The position numbers and the translations under genes were made by a program. Source: JBGSYN01 sp041750975 (lineage in GTDB: Bacteria; Pseudomonadota; Alphaproteobacteria; Geminicoccales; Geminicoccaceae). Taken from it: DNA of 6,580 nt. The notes beneath the pieces are model-generated. The model was given only the letters and a program-made list of their open reading frames with translations. It did not search any database and had not been told where the DNA came from. This document shows, one piece after another, positions 1 through 5,486 of this stretch (position 1 is the first letter of the stretch; every line of letters starts with the position of its first letter). The DNA lies in assembly GCA_041750975.1 (NCBI GenBank), contig JBGSYN010000264.1, forward strand, positions 1-6,580, given 5' to 3'.

Positions 1-58
1 TGTCGCAAACAACAAACCCCAAACAAAAAATCAGCCGGTCGACAATAACCCAAAAACA

Positions 59-96
59 CAAGGCCACCGCAAACCAGCCAACCCCAAGGCCGCCGC
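59..96. repeat. Imperfect 12-bp direct repeat pair
   Basis: CAAGGCCACCGC at 59-70 recurs as CAAGGCCGCCGC at 85-96, with 11 of 12 identical bases and a 26-bp start-to-start distance. The spacer is A/C-rich. Two copies could be chance in a low-complexity stretch or could be paired binding half-sites. Nothing in the window assigns a function. Confidence 0.4.
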
Positions 97-129
97 CTGC
101 TCATCCCCTCTCTCAATATTAAACTTGTC

Positions 130-183
130 AAAAGAACAAAAAATCGCCGACGAATGCGAAAGCATCTGGCTTTCTCGTCGACG
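130..183 (-). terminator. Rho-independent terminator read on the minus strand
   Basis: Read on the minus strand, CGTCGACGA (183-175) pairs with TCGTCGGCG (153-145) through nine pairs, one a G-U. Inside it, GAAAGC (174-169) pairs with GCTTTC (163-158). The loop is CAGAT and a 4-nt bulge, GCAT (157-154), lies on the 3' arm. One base after the stem comes a T-rich tail of six T, then GTTC, then four T (143-130). On the plus strand the hairpin is followed by no T-run, so the polarity is minus only. It is unusual because no minus-strand gene lies upstream; to the right is the plus-strand M23 gene. It either ends a very short RNA begun near 189, or blocks antisense transcription coming from the right. 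Confidence 0.7.
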
Positions 184-199
184 CACCGAGCGGCTATAT
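170..199 (+). promoter_or_regulatory. Possible plus-strand promoter for the M23 gene
   Basis: CTATAT (194-199) is a full match to the rhizobial -10 pattern on the plus strand. The upstream -35 candidate, CTTTCT at 170-175 with an 18-base spacer, matches only about half of CTTGAC. The -10 overlaps the opposing minus-strand -10. If used, it would give the M23 transcript a leader of roughly 270 nt containing the palindromes and the small ORF. A nearer start between 380 and 470 cannot be excluded. Confidence 0.25.
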
Positions 200-224
200 A
201 TCCATGGGCTCTTCGGCCGGCAAG
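196..224 (-). promoter_or_regulatory. Candidate sigma-70-type promoter, minus strand
   Basis: On the minus strand CTTGCC (224-219) is followed after exactly 17 bases by ATATAT (201-196). Each hexamer differs by one base from the CTTGAC-N17-CTATAT pattern reported for housekeeping promoters of rhizobia. Transcription would start near 189 and run straight into the terminator at 183-130, giving an RNA of about 50-60 nt. Base matching alone is weak evidence; the spacing and position before a terminator make it worth noting. Confidence 0.4.
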
Positions 225-244
225 TCTTTATTCGCAAAAAAATT

Positions 245-295
245 GCAATTGCCTCGCCTGGCCCGAACCGGCGCCGGGAACGGGTCGCCGGCGAC
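245..295. repeat. Cluster of three perfect palindromes
   Basis: GCAATTGC (245-252), CCGGCGCCGG (268-277) and GTCGCCGGCGAC (284-295) are perfect palindromes of 8, 10 and 12 bp within 51 bp. The two GC-rich ones can also pair with each other (CCGGCG 268-273 with CGCCGG 286-291, 12-nt loop). No T-run follows on the plus strand. On the minus strand a T7 run (242-236) lies past the leftmost palindrome, with no good hairpin directly against it. Regulator binding, RNA structure and chance in GC-rich DNA are all possible. Confidence 0.45.
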
Positions 296-365
296 GACAT
301 CATGCTCGAGAATCAAGCTTGAGGCTTGTCAATCGGCGATTGCGCATTCAATCTGAAGGCGTCGT

Positions 366-437
366 ATGAACCCGCTCCTGCAAATCCTTGCTTTGATACC
401 ATTTTCCGTCTTCGCTAAGTCGATCATTTCGGGTTAA
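366..437 (+). CDS. Possible small hydrophobic peptide, 23 codons
   Basis: ATG at 366 is preceded by GAAGG (355-359), a good Shine-Dalgarno match with a 6-base spacer. The frame runs 23 codons to TAA at 435-437. The peptide begins MNPLLQILALIPFSVFAK and is almost wholly hydrophobic, with one lysine near residue 18, so it could insert in the membrane or be the hydrophobic core of a leader peptide. It ends 38 bp before the GTG of the M23 gene, in another frame. I recognise no family. The ribosome-binding site is better than that of the gene it precedes, but so short an ORF may occur by chance. Confidence 0.3.
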   Translation: MNPLLQILALIPFSVFAKSIISG

Positions 438-475
438 GAAGCATAACGACGAGAGAGCAAACGAGAAAGACATCC

Positions 476-2017
476 GTGATCGCATCATATTTACGGGCGC
501 ACCAGTGCAATCGCCTTGTCAGATTGACCCTTTTCGCCACCTTTGCCGGAGGCTTCGGCCTCGGCGTGACATCAGCCAATCATCTAAGTTGGCCGAAGCT
601 CGAGGCAGCGCCGGTGGATAGCTCCATTTCGACGTTCGAACCGACGAGTCCGCCTGAGACGGCGCCCGCCAAGCTTGCCATTGCCGTCGGCAATCTTGAG
701 ATCGCATCGGCAGCAGGCAGACAGGGCGCCCAGGACTGGGCGGAGCAGCGTCACGCGCAGGTCGGCAGGATCGAGCTCGCTCGTCTGCATACGACAACTC
801 GAATGGATGCGGACGAGGACATCGCCGCGGCCAGGACTCTCGATACGCTCAAATCCCCACATCCAGAGCGTTTCGATGCCGCCGTCTCGAGAACGGCGGT
901 CACGACCCATATCGTCGAGCGGGGCGACACTCTGGCCAAGATCCTCACCGAGGCGGGGCTCGAGCGCGACCATGCCAACGACGCGCTCACAGTCCTGTCG
1001 GATGCCTTCGATCCGAGAACGTTGCAACCCGGCCAGGAGATCCGGATCGCGATGGCGTCGGCAGTGGAAGAGAATGCGCAGCCGAAGCTGCAGGAACTGG
1101 TGATCGATCTGAATTTCGAGAGCGAGCTGCAACTCAACTCGAGCGACGGGAACTTCGAGGTCTTCAAACAGGCGAAGAAGCTTGATCGTCAAGTCAAACA
1201 TGCCGCCGGCGTGATCGACGACAGTCTCTATGTCGCGGCGGCACGAGCCTCGATTCCCTCGCCCCTGGTTCTCGATCTCGTCAAGCTCTTCAGCTGGGAC
1301 CTTGATTTCCAGCGCGATATCCAGCCGGGTCATGAATTCGAGATCGTCTACGAGGAATTGATCGCGGCGGACCGCGGTGAGATCAGGGGCGGCCCGATCC
1401 TTTTCGCCAAGCTCGATCTGGGCGGCCGATTATTGGAGGCCTACCGCTTTACGCGGCAAGACGGGATGGTCGGCTACTACGACACCAAGGGGCGTTCGGT
1501 GCGCAAACAGTTCATGCGCACGCCGATCGATGGCGCGCGCCTTTCGTCGGGTTTCGGTCGGCGCAAACACCCGATCCTAGGCTATACGAAAATCCACAAG
1601 GGCGTGGATTTCGCGGCACCCAGCGGAACGCCCATCTATGCCGCCGGAGACGGCACCGTCGAAGTCTCTTCACGGAATAGCGGCTACGGCAATTACATCA
1701 GGATCCGCCATAATGGCGAGTACAGTACGGCCTACGCCCATTTGAGTGCATACGCCAAGGGCATCGGACCCGGTCAGCGGGTGAGCCAGGGACAGATCAT
1801 CGGCTATGTCGGCAGCACCGGCAGGTCCACCGGGCCGCACCTGCATTATGAGGTCATTCAAAACGGTTCCCAGATCAATCCGATGTCGGTCAAGTCCGAT
1901 GTCGTCGAACATCTTGCCGGCACGGATCTAGCGGCGTTCAAGGCGAAGCTGCTCGAGTTCGCCGAGATGCGGCGTGACGGTGGCGAGAAGACCGTCCTCG
2001 CCCGCCACACCGAATAG
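476..2017 (+). CDS. LysM/M23-family peptidoglycan metallopeptidase (MepM/ShyA-like)
   Basis: This 513-residue protein is a probable zinc endopeptidase cutting peptide cross-links in peptidoglycan in the periplasm. A hydrophobic segment at residues about 17-34 after basic residues looks like a signal peptide or membrane anchor. Residues about 144-195 form a LysM/OapA-like module (HIVERGDTLAKIL ... LQPGQEIRI). Residues about 200-335 resemble the middle domain of MepM/Csd3-type enzymes. Residues about 350-472 are the M23 domain. Its HxxxD motif (H374, D378) and HLH motif (H455, H457) give zinc ligands H374, D378 and H457, with H422 and H455 in the usual catalytic places, so it should be active, unlike degenerate LytM activators such as EnvC. 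GTG at 476 is the only plausible start, since the frame has a stop at 416-418 and no earlier start codon; a weak GAGAAAGA lies just upstream. The C-terminal tail past 472 is charged. Rhizobia have growth-zone M23 proteins such as RgsM; I cannot say this is one. Confidence 0.92.
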   Translation: MIASYLRAHQCNRLVRLTLFATFAGGFGLGVTSANHLSWPKLEAAPVDSSISTFEPTSPPETAPAKLAIAVGNLEIASAAGRQGAQDWAEQRHAQVGRIELARLHTTTRMDADEDIAAARTLDTLKSPHPERFDAAVSRTAVTTHIVERGDTLAKILTEAGLERDHANDALTVLSDAFDPRTLQPGQEIRIAMASAVEENAQPKLQELVIDLNFESELQLNSSDGNFEVFKQAKKLDRQVKHAAGVIDDSLYVAAARASIPSPLVLDLVKLFSWDLDFQRDIQPGHEFEIVYEELIAADRGEIRGGPILFAKLDLGGRLLEAYRFTRQDGMVGYYDTKGRSVRKQFMRTPIDGARLSSGFGRRKHPILGYTKIHKGVDFAAPSGTPIYAAGDGTVEVSSRNSGYGNYIRIRHNGEYSTAYAHLSAYAKGIGPGQRVSQGQIIGYVGSTGRSTGPHLHYEVIQNGSQINPMSVKSDVVEHLAGTDLAAFKAKLLEFAEMRRDGGEKTVLARHTE

Positions 2018-2024
2018 CCGGGAT

Positions 2025-4619
2025 CTAGGCCGCCACGGCCGTCGCTTCAGGCACGCGAATGTCGAGCGCGCCGTTCGCGACGTCGACTGCGACATCGCTG
2101 CCATCCGGCAACCTGCCATCGAGGATCAGATGCGCCATCGGATCCTGCAGCCGTTTCTGGATCACGCGCTTGAGCGGCCTTGCCCCGTAAACCGGGTCAT
2201 AACCGGCGTCGGCGAGCCAGGTCCTTGCCGCCGCGGTCAGATCGAGGGTGATACGCCGGTCGGCCAGAAGCCCGCGCAAATGGCCGAGCTGGATTTCGAC
2301 GATATCCTCCATCTGATGCCGGCCGAGCCGGTTGAAAAGAATGATCTCGTCGAGCCGGTTGAGGAACTCGGGTCTAAAATAAGCGCGCACCACGCCCAGA
2401 ACCTGATCCCTCACCGCATCGACCTCGGACCCTTCCGGCAGCCCTGCGAGGTATTCCGAGCCGAGGTTCGAGGTCAGGATGATGACCGTATTCCGGAAGT
2501 CGACGGTCCGCCCCTGACCATCCGTCAGCCTGCCATCGTCAAGCATCTGCAGGAGAACGTTGAAGACATCCTGATGCGCTTTTTCGACCTCGTCGAACAG
2601 GATCACCTGATAAGGACGCCGCCGTACCGCTTCGGTGAGCGCACCGCCCTCCTCATAGCCGACATAGCCCGGAGGTGCTCCGATCAGCCTGGCGACGGCA
2701 TGCTTTTCCATGTATTCGGACATGTCGATTCGGACCATCGCCTGCTCGTCGTCGAATAGGAACGACGCCAGGGTCTTGCAGAGTTCGGTCTTGCCGACAC
2801 CGGTCGGGCCGAGAAACAGGAAGGAGCCGATCGGCCGGTTCGGATCCTGCAACCCGGCTCGGGCGCGACGGACGGCATTGCTGACCGCCTCCACAGCCTC
2901 GTCCTGCCCGATGACGCGCCGATGCAGCACGGATTCCATCGTCAAGAGCTTGTCGCGCTCGCTCTCCAGCATCTTGTCGATCGGCACGCCGGTCCATCGC
3001 GAGACGATATGGGCGATGTCGCCTTCCGTCACCTCTTCGTGCAGCATCCGCTGGGATTGCGTCTTCTCGGCCTCGGCAAGCCGCTTTTCGAGTTCCGGGA
3101 TAACGCTGTAGGTGACCTCGCCCGCCTTGGTGTAATCGCCGCGCCGCTGCGCATCGGCAAGATCGCTACGCGCCTGATCGAGTTGCTCCTTGACCTTTTG
3201 CGTCGAGGCCAGTTTGTCCTTTTCGGCCTGCCAGCGCGCCGTCAATGTCGCTGATTCCTGCTCGAGTTCGGCGAGCTCTTTCTGCAACTTTTCGAGCCGG
3301 TCCTTCGAGGCCTGATCCGTCTCTTTCTTCAGCGCCTCGCGCTCGATCTTGAGCTGGATGATTTTACGGTCGAGTTCATCGATCTCCTCGGGCTTGCTGT
3401 CGATCGCCATACGCTTGCGGGCCGCCGCCTCGTCGATCAGATCGATCGCCTTGTCCGGCAGAAAGCGGTCGGTGATGTAGCGGTTGGAAAGCGTGGCCGC
3501 GGAAACGATGGCGGCGTCGGTGACCCGTACGCCATGATGCAGCTCATACTTCTCCTTGAGGCCGCGCAGAATCGAGATGGTGTCCGCGACATTGGGCTGT
3601 GCCACGAAAATCGGCTGGAACCGCCGCGCCAGTGCTGCGTCTTTCTCGATATTCTTGCGGTATTCATCGAGTGTCGTGGCGCCGACGCAATGCAGTTCGC
3701 CCCGCGCCAAAGCGGGCTTCAGCATGTTGGACGCGTCCATCGCACCTTCGGCCTTGCCGGCGCCGACCAGCGTGTGCAATTCGTCGATGAAGAGGATGAT
3801 ATCGCCTTCGCTGTGCGAGATCTCTTGCAGCAATGCCTTCAGCCGCTCCTCGAACTCGCCACGGTATTTCGCTCCCGCGATCAACGCGCCGAGATCGAGG
3901 GATAATAATTTGCGGTCGCGCAGCGATTCCGGCACATCACCGTTGACCACACGCAAGGCGAGCCCTTCAGCGATAGCGGTCTTGCCGACGCCAGGCTCGC
4001 CGATCAGCACCGGATTGTTCTTGGTCCGGCGCGACAGAACCTGAATGACGCGACGGATCTCGTCGTCGCGGCCGATAACCGGATCGAGCTTGCCCTGACG
4101 GGCGGCCGCGGTCAGATCGCGGCAATATTTGTCGAGAGCATCATAGCCCTGCTCCGCACTGGCGCTGTCGGCGGTGCGTCCTTTGCGCATCCGCTCGATC
4201 GCCGTGTTGAGATTTTGCGGCGCGACGGCCGCTTGCTGCAGCGCCTTGCCGGCATCGCTGGCCGAGGTGGCGATGGCCAGCAGCAGCTGCTCGACCGATA
4301 CAAAGCTGTCGCCTGCTTTGTGGGACGCCTTTTGCGCCGCATCGAAAAGTCGCGCAGTTTCGGGCGCGAGATAGAGCTGGCCGGCACCGCTGCCCTCGAC
4401 TTTGGGCTGCCTGCTCAGCAACAGATCATTGGCTGTCCGGGCCTGTTCCGGATTACCGCCAGCAGCCGCGATCAGATTGGCGGCCAGGCCCTCGGGATCG
4501 TCCAGAAGAACCTTGAGCAGATGCTCCGGCAGAAAGCGTTGATGACCCTCACGCAGTGCCAGACCCTGTGCGGCCTGAACGAAACCGCGCGAGCGCTCGG
4601 TATATTTTTCGAAATCCAT
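2025..4619 (-). CDS. clpB: ATP-dependent chaperone ClpB (Hsp100 disaggregase)
   Basis: ClpB is a cytoplasmic hexamer that, with DnaK/DnaJ/GrpE, pulls polypeptides from aggregates after heat stress. All parts are present at the usual length (864 residues). The Clp N-domain is at 1-145. The first AAA+ module has Walker A GEPGVGKT (207-214), pore loop KYRGE (251-255), Walker B ending D279-E280 and arginine fingers R332-R333. A charged coiled-coil middle domain at about 409-525 separates ClpB from ClpA and ClpX. The second AAA+ module has Walker A GPTGVGKT (604-611), pore loop GYVGY (651-655), Walker B D676-E677 and sensor-2 GAR (812-814). No key residue is missing. The ATG start has GGAG (4630-4627) seven bases upstream. 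The stop lies 7 bp from that of the convergent M23 gene. A heat-shock-like promoter candidate precedes it. No ClpP-binding IGL/F loop is evident, as expected for ClpB. Confidence 0.98.
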   Translation of the reverse strand: MDFEKYTERSRGFVQAAQGLALREGHQRFLPEHLLKVLLDDPEGLAANLIAAAGGNPEQARTANDLLLSRQPKVEGSGAGQLYLAPETARLFDAAQKASHKAGDSFVSVEQLLLAIATSASDAGKALQQAAVAPQNLNTAIERMRKGRTADSASAEQGYDALDKYCRDLTAAARQGKLDPVIGRDDEIRRVIQVLSRRTKNNPVLIGEPGVGKTAIAEGLALRVVNGDVPESLRDRKLLSLDLGALIAGAKYRGEFEERLKALLQEISHSEGDIILFIDELHTLVGAGKAEGAMDASNMLKPALARGELHCVGATTLDEYRKNIEKDAALARRFQPIFVAQPNVADTISILRGLKEKYELHHGVRVTDAAIVSAATLSNRYITDRFLPDKAIDLIDEAAARKRMAIDSKPEEIDELDRKIIQLKIEREALKKETDQASKDRLEKLQKELAELEQESATLTARWQAEKDKLASTQKVKEQLDQARSDLADAQRRGDYTKAGEVTYSVIPELEKRLAEAEKTQSQRMLHEEVTEGDIAHIVSRWTGVPIDKMLESERDKLLTMESVLHRRVIGQDEAVEAVSNAVRRARAGLQDPNRPIGSFLFLGPTGVGKTELCKTLASFLFDDEQAMVRIDMSEYMEKHAVARLIGAPPGYVGYEEGGALTEAVRRRPYQVILFDEVEKAHQDVFNVLLQMLDDGRLTDGQGRTVDFRNTVIILTSNLGSEYLAGLPEGSEVDAVRDQVLGVVRAYFRPEFLNRLDEIILFNRLGRHQMEDIVEIQLGHLRGLLADRRITLDLTAAARTWLADAGYDPVYGARPLKRVIQKRLQDPMAHLILDGRLPDGSDVAVDVANGALDIRVPEATAVAA
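2028..2040. terminator. Small hairpin at the convergent gene ends (weak terminator candidate)
   Basis: GGCCG (2028-2032) and CGGCC (2036-2040) form a 5-bp GC stem with loop CCA. It lies 11 bases past the M23 stop and inside the last codons of clpB. No T-run follows on either strand, so it is not a canonical intrinsic terminator. It is the only stem I see at this junction and may act weakly in both directions or protect 3' ends. Confidence 0.22.
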
Positions 4620-4634
4620 GAATTATCTCCAGCT

Positions 4635-4655
4635 TGTCCCTCATGCGAGCGGACA
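4635..4655 (-). promoter_or_regulatory. Hairpin in the clpB leader, next to the Shine-Dalgarno site
   Basis: On the minus strand TGTCC (4655-4651) pairs with GGACA (4639-4635), and after a single bulged G (4650), CTC (4649-4647) pairs with GAG (4642-4640) around a GCAT loop. The 3' edge is four bases from the GGAG of clpB. The ribosome site itself is not in the stem and I find no upstream anti-Shine-Dalgarno stretch, so this does not look like a ROSE-type thermometer. It could affect mRNA stability or ribosome access. Confidence 0.35.
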
Positions 4656-4699
4656 GGGGGGTTTGCGAGGCCCATAGGCGGCACCTCTGTAAGTGACCA

Positions 4700-4729
4700 C
4701 TATGTGGGCAGCGGCTCCGCCGCATCAAG
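4700..4729 (-). promoter_or_regulatory. Candidate heat-shock (RpoH-type) promoter of clpB
   Basis: On the minus strand CTTGATG (4729-4723) is followed after 15 bases by CCACATAG (4707-4700). Against the Escherichia coli sigma-32 pattern CTTGAAA / CCCCATNT these match 5 of 7 and 5 of 7 specified bases at an acceptable spacing. A start near 4692 would give a leader of about 70 nt. The match to the alphaproteobacterial form (CTTG, then C-Y-TAT) is poorer in the -10. Control of clpB by RpoH is well known, but this site is an inference from base matching only. Confidence 0.33.
4711..4723 (-). terminator. GC-only hairpin after the permease operon (weak terminator candidate)
   Basis: GCGGC-GGA-GCCGC on the minus strand is a 5-bp stem with a 3-nt loop, about 24 bases past the stop of the last permease gene. 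No T-run follows, so intrinsic termination would be weak and some read-through into clpB is possible. It overlaps the spacer of the clpB promoter candidate. Confidence 0.2.
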
Positions 4730-4745
4730 CCGGATCCGCATCAAG
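4720..4745. repeat. Tandem 10-bp direct repeat between the ABC operon and clpB
   Basis: The plus-strand sequence CCGCATCAAG occurs at 4720-4729 and exactly again at 4736-4745, a 16-bp period. On the coding strand it reads CTTGATGCGG twice, starting one base past the stop of the permease gene. The downstream copy contains the -35 candidate of clpB. The two copies could be paired regulator sites or a local duplication. Confidence 0.5.
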
Positions 4746-4746
4746 T

Positions 4747-5484
4747 TTAGGCAGTTGAAAGCCGGCGCTCGACCAGTTTGAAAAGCACAGTGATCGTCCC
4801 GGTAATCGCCAGATAGAGCACGGCCGCATAGAGATAGATCTCGAGATTGTAACTGCGGGCGAAAATGGTCCGGGTCTGTCCCATCAGATCCATCACGGTG
4901 ATCGTCGAGATCAGGGCGCTGCCCTTGGCGAGAAGGACGACCTCATTGCCGTAAGCCGGCCAGCAGATCTTGAAGGCTTGGGGCAGGATGATGCGACGCA
5001 TCGCGAGGAACCAGCTCATGCCGATCGCCTCGGCCGCCTCCATCTGACCGCGCGCGACATTCACGATGCCGCCCCTGAGAATCTCGGAGACATAGGCTCC
5101 GGTGTTGAGGGTCAGCACAAGCAGGCCAACCGCCCAGGCGTCCGCGAAGAATGCCCATAGCACCGGCCCCAGAGCCTCCTCGCCGAGCCCGCCAAGACCG
5201 AAATAGAAGATCCAGAGCTGGACCAGCAAGGGCGTGCCGCGAAAGACATAGGTGTAGGCGTAGGAGACAGGCGCCAGCAGGACGTTACCCGATACCCGCG
5301 CCAGAGCGCTCGCCAGCGCAATCCCGAGGCCGATTGCGCATGAAAGGATCAAGAGCTCGAGCGTCACCCAGAAGCCGTCGACGAAACGGCCGCAGGAATC
5401 CGCGAAAATTTCCGGCGTGAACGGCTGGACAAGGCCACAGACCGCATCCGAAGCGGCATATTTGAGATCGCTGTAGCCGGCCAC
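4747..5484 (-). CDS. Polar amino acid ABC transporter permease, HisM/OccM-like
   Basis: This 245-residue inner-membrane protein should form half of the membrane channel of an amino acid or opine importer, paired with the permease encoded just upstream. It has hydrophobic stretches near residues 38-62, 70-98, 108-130, 190-200 and 214-237. The cytoplasmic EAA loop that docks on the ATPase is intact (EAAEAIG 149-155, then ILPQ 166-169). FRGTPLLVQL (81-90) is typical of the HisM/OccM/ArtM group. The length is close to the family norm. The start is GTG at 5484, with only two bases between it and the stop of the preceding gene, and GGAAAG (5499-5494) nine bases ahead, so translation is probably coupled. 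It is the last gene of the operon; no ATPase gene follows. Substrate (arginine, ornithine, lysine, histidine or an opine) cannot be read from the permease. Confidence 0.92.
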   Translation of the reverse strand: MAGYSDLKYAASDAVCGLVQPFTPEIFADSCGRFVDGFWVTLELLILSCAIGLGIALASALARVSGNVLLAPVSYAYTYVFRGTPLLVQLWIFYFGLGGLGEEALGPVLWAFFADAWAVGLLVLTLNTGAYVSEILRGGIVNVARGQMEAAEAIGMSWFLAMRRIILPQAFKICWPAYGNEVVLLAKGSALISTITVMDLMGQTRTIFARSYNLEIYLYAAVLYLAITGTITVLFKLVERRLSTA

Positions 5485-5486
5485 GT

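Larger units (their letters stand above)
1..475. other. Intergenic/regulatory region upstream of the M23 peptidase gene
   Basis: I find no convincing protein gene here apart from a possible 23-codon ORF (366-437). The first ~140 bases are rich in A and C on the plus strand and differ in composition from the rest of the window. One plus-strand frame is open from base 2 to 322, but its third codon positions are mixed rather than GC-biased, it resembles no family I know, and a strong terminator hairpin sits inside it, so I treat it as non-coding. The stretch holds a 12-bp imperfect direct repeat (59-96), a minus-strand terminator (130-183), overlapping promoter-like boxes (194-224), palindromes (245-295) and two small hairpins (314-328 and 330-342, each with 5-bp stems). 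Confidence 0.6.

Noticed and set aside
236..251. Second minus-strand terminator formed by the T7 run and the AATTGCAATT palindrome
   Set aside because: The palindrome has no room for a loop and the GC-rich stems lie too far from the T-run.
31..303. 90-codon minus-strand ORF over the same region
   Set aside because: No ribosome site or recognisable motif; it would read through the terminator hairpin and the palindromes; it looks like chance openness.
2..322. Plus-strand frame open from the left edge to 322, possibly the C-terminus of a gene beginning off-window
   Set aside because: Third codon positions are mixed, the translation is unlike any family I know and arginine-rich near its end, and a strong minus-strand terminator with its T-tail falls inside it.
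584..1333. 249-codon minus-strand ORF opposite the M23 gene
   Set aside because: It is a shadow frame of a gene with firm domain evidence on the other strand; its translation shows no domain.
1974..2759. 261-codon plus-strand ORF opposite the clpB 3' half
   Set aside because: clpB is unambiguous here; long antisense frames are common in high-GC genes.
4170..4200. Internal start for an N-domain-less short ClpB at Met144
   Set aside because: Short ClpB forms are known in Escherichia coli, but the upstream bases here give no well-spaced Shine-Dalgarno site, so I cannot support it.
4620..4746. ROSE-like or fourU RNA thermometer in the clpB leader
   Set aside because: No upstream stretch complementary to the GGAG site was found; the visible hairpin leaves the site unpaired.
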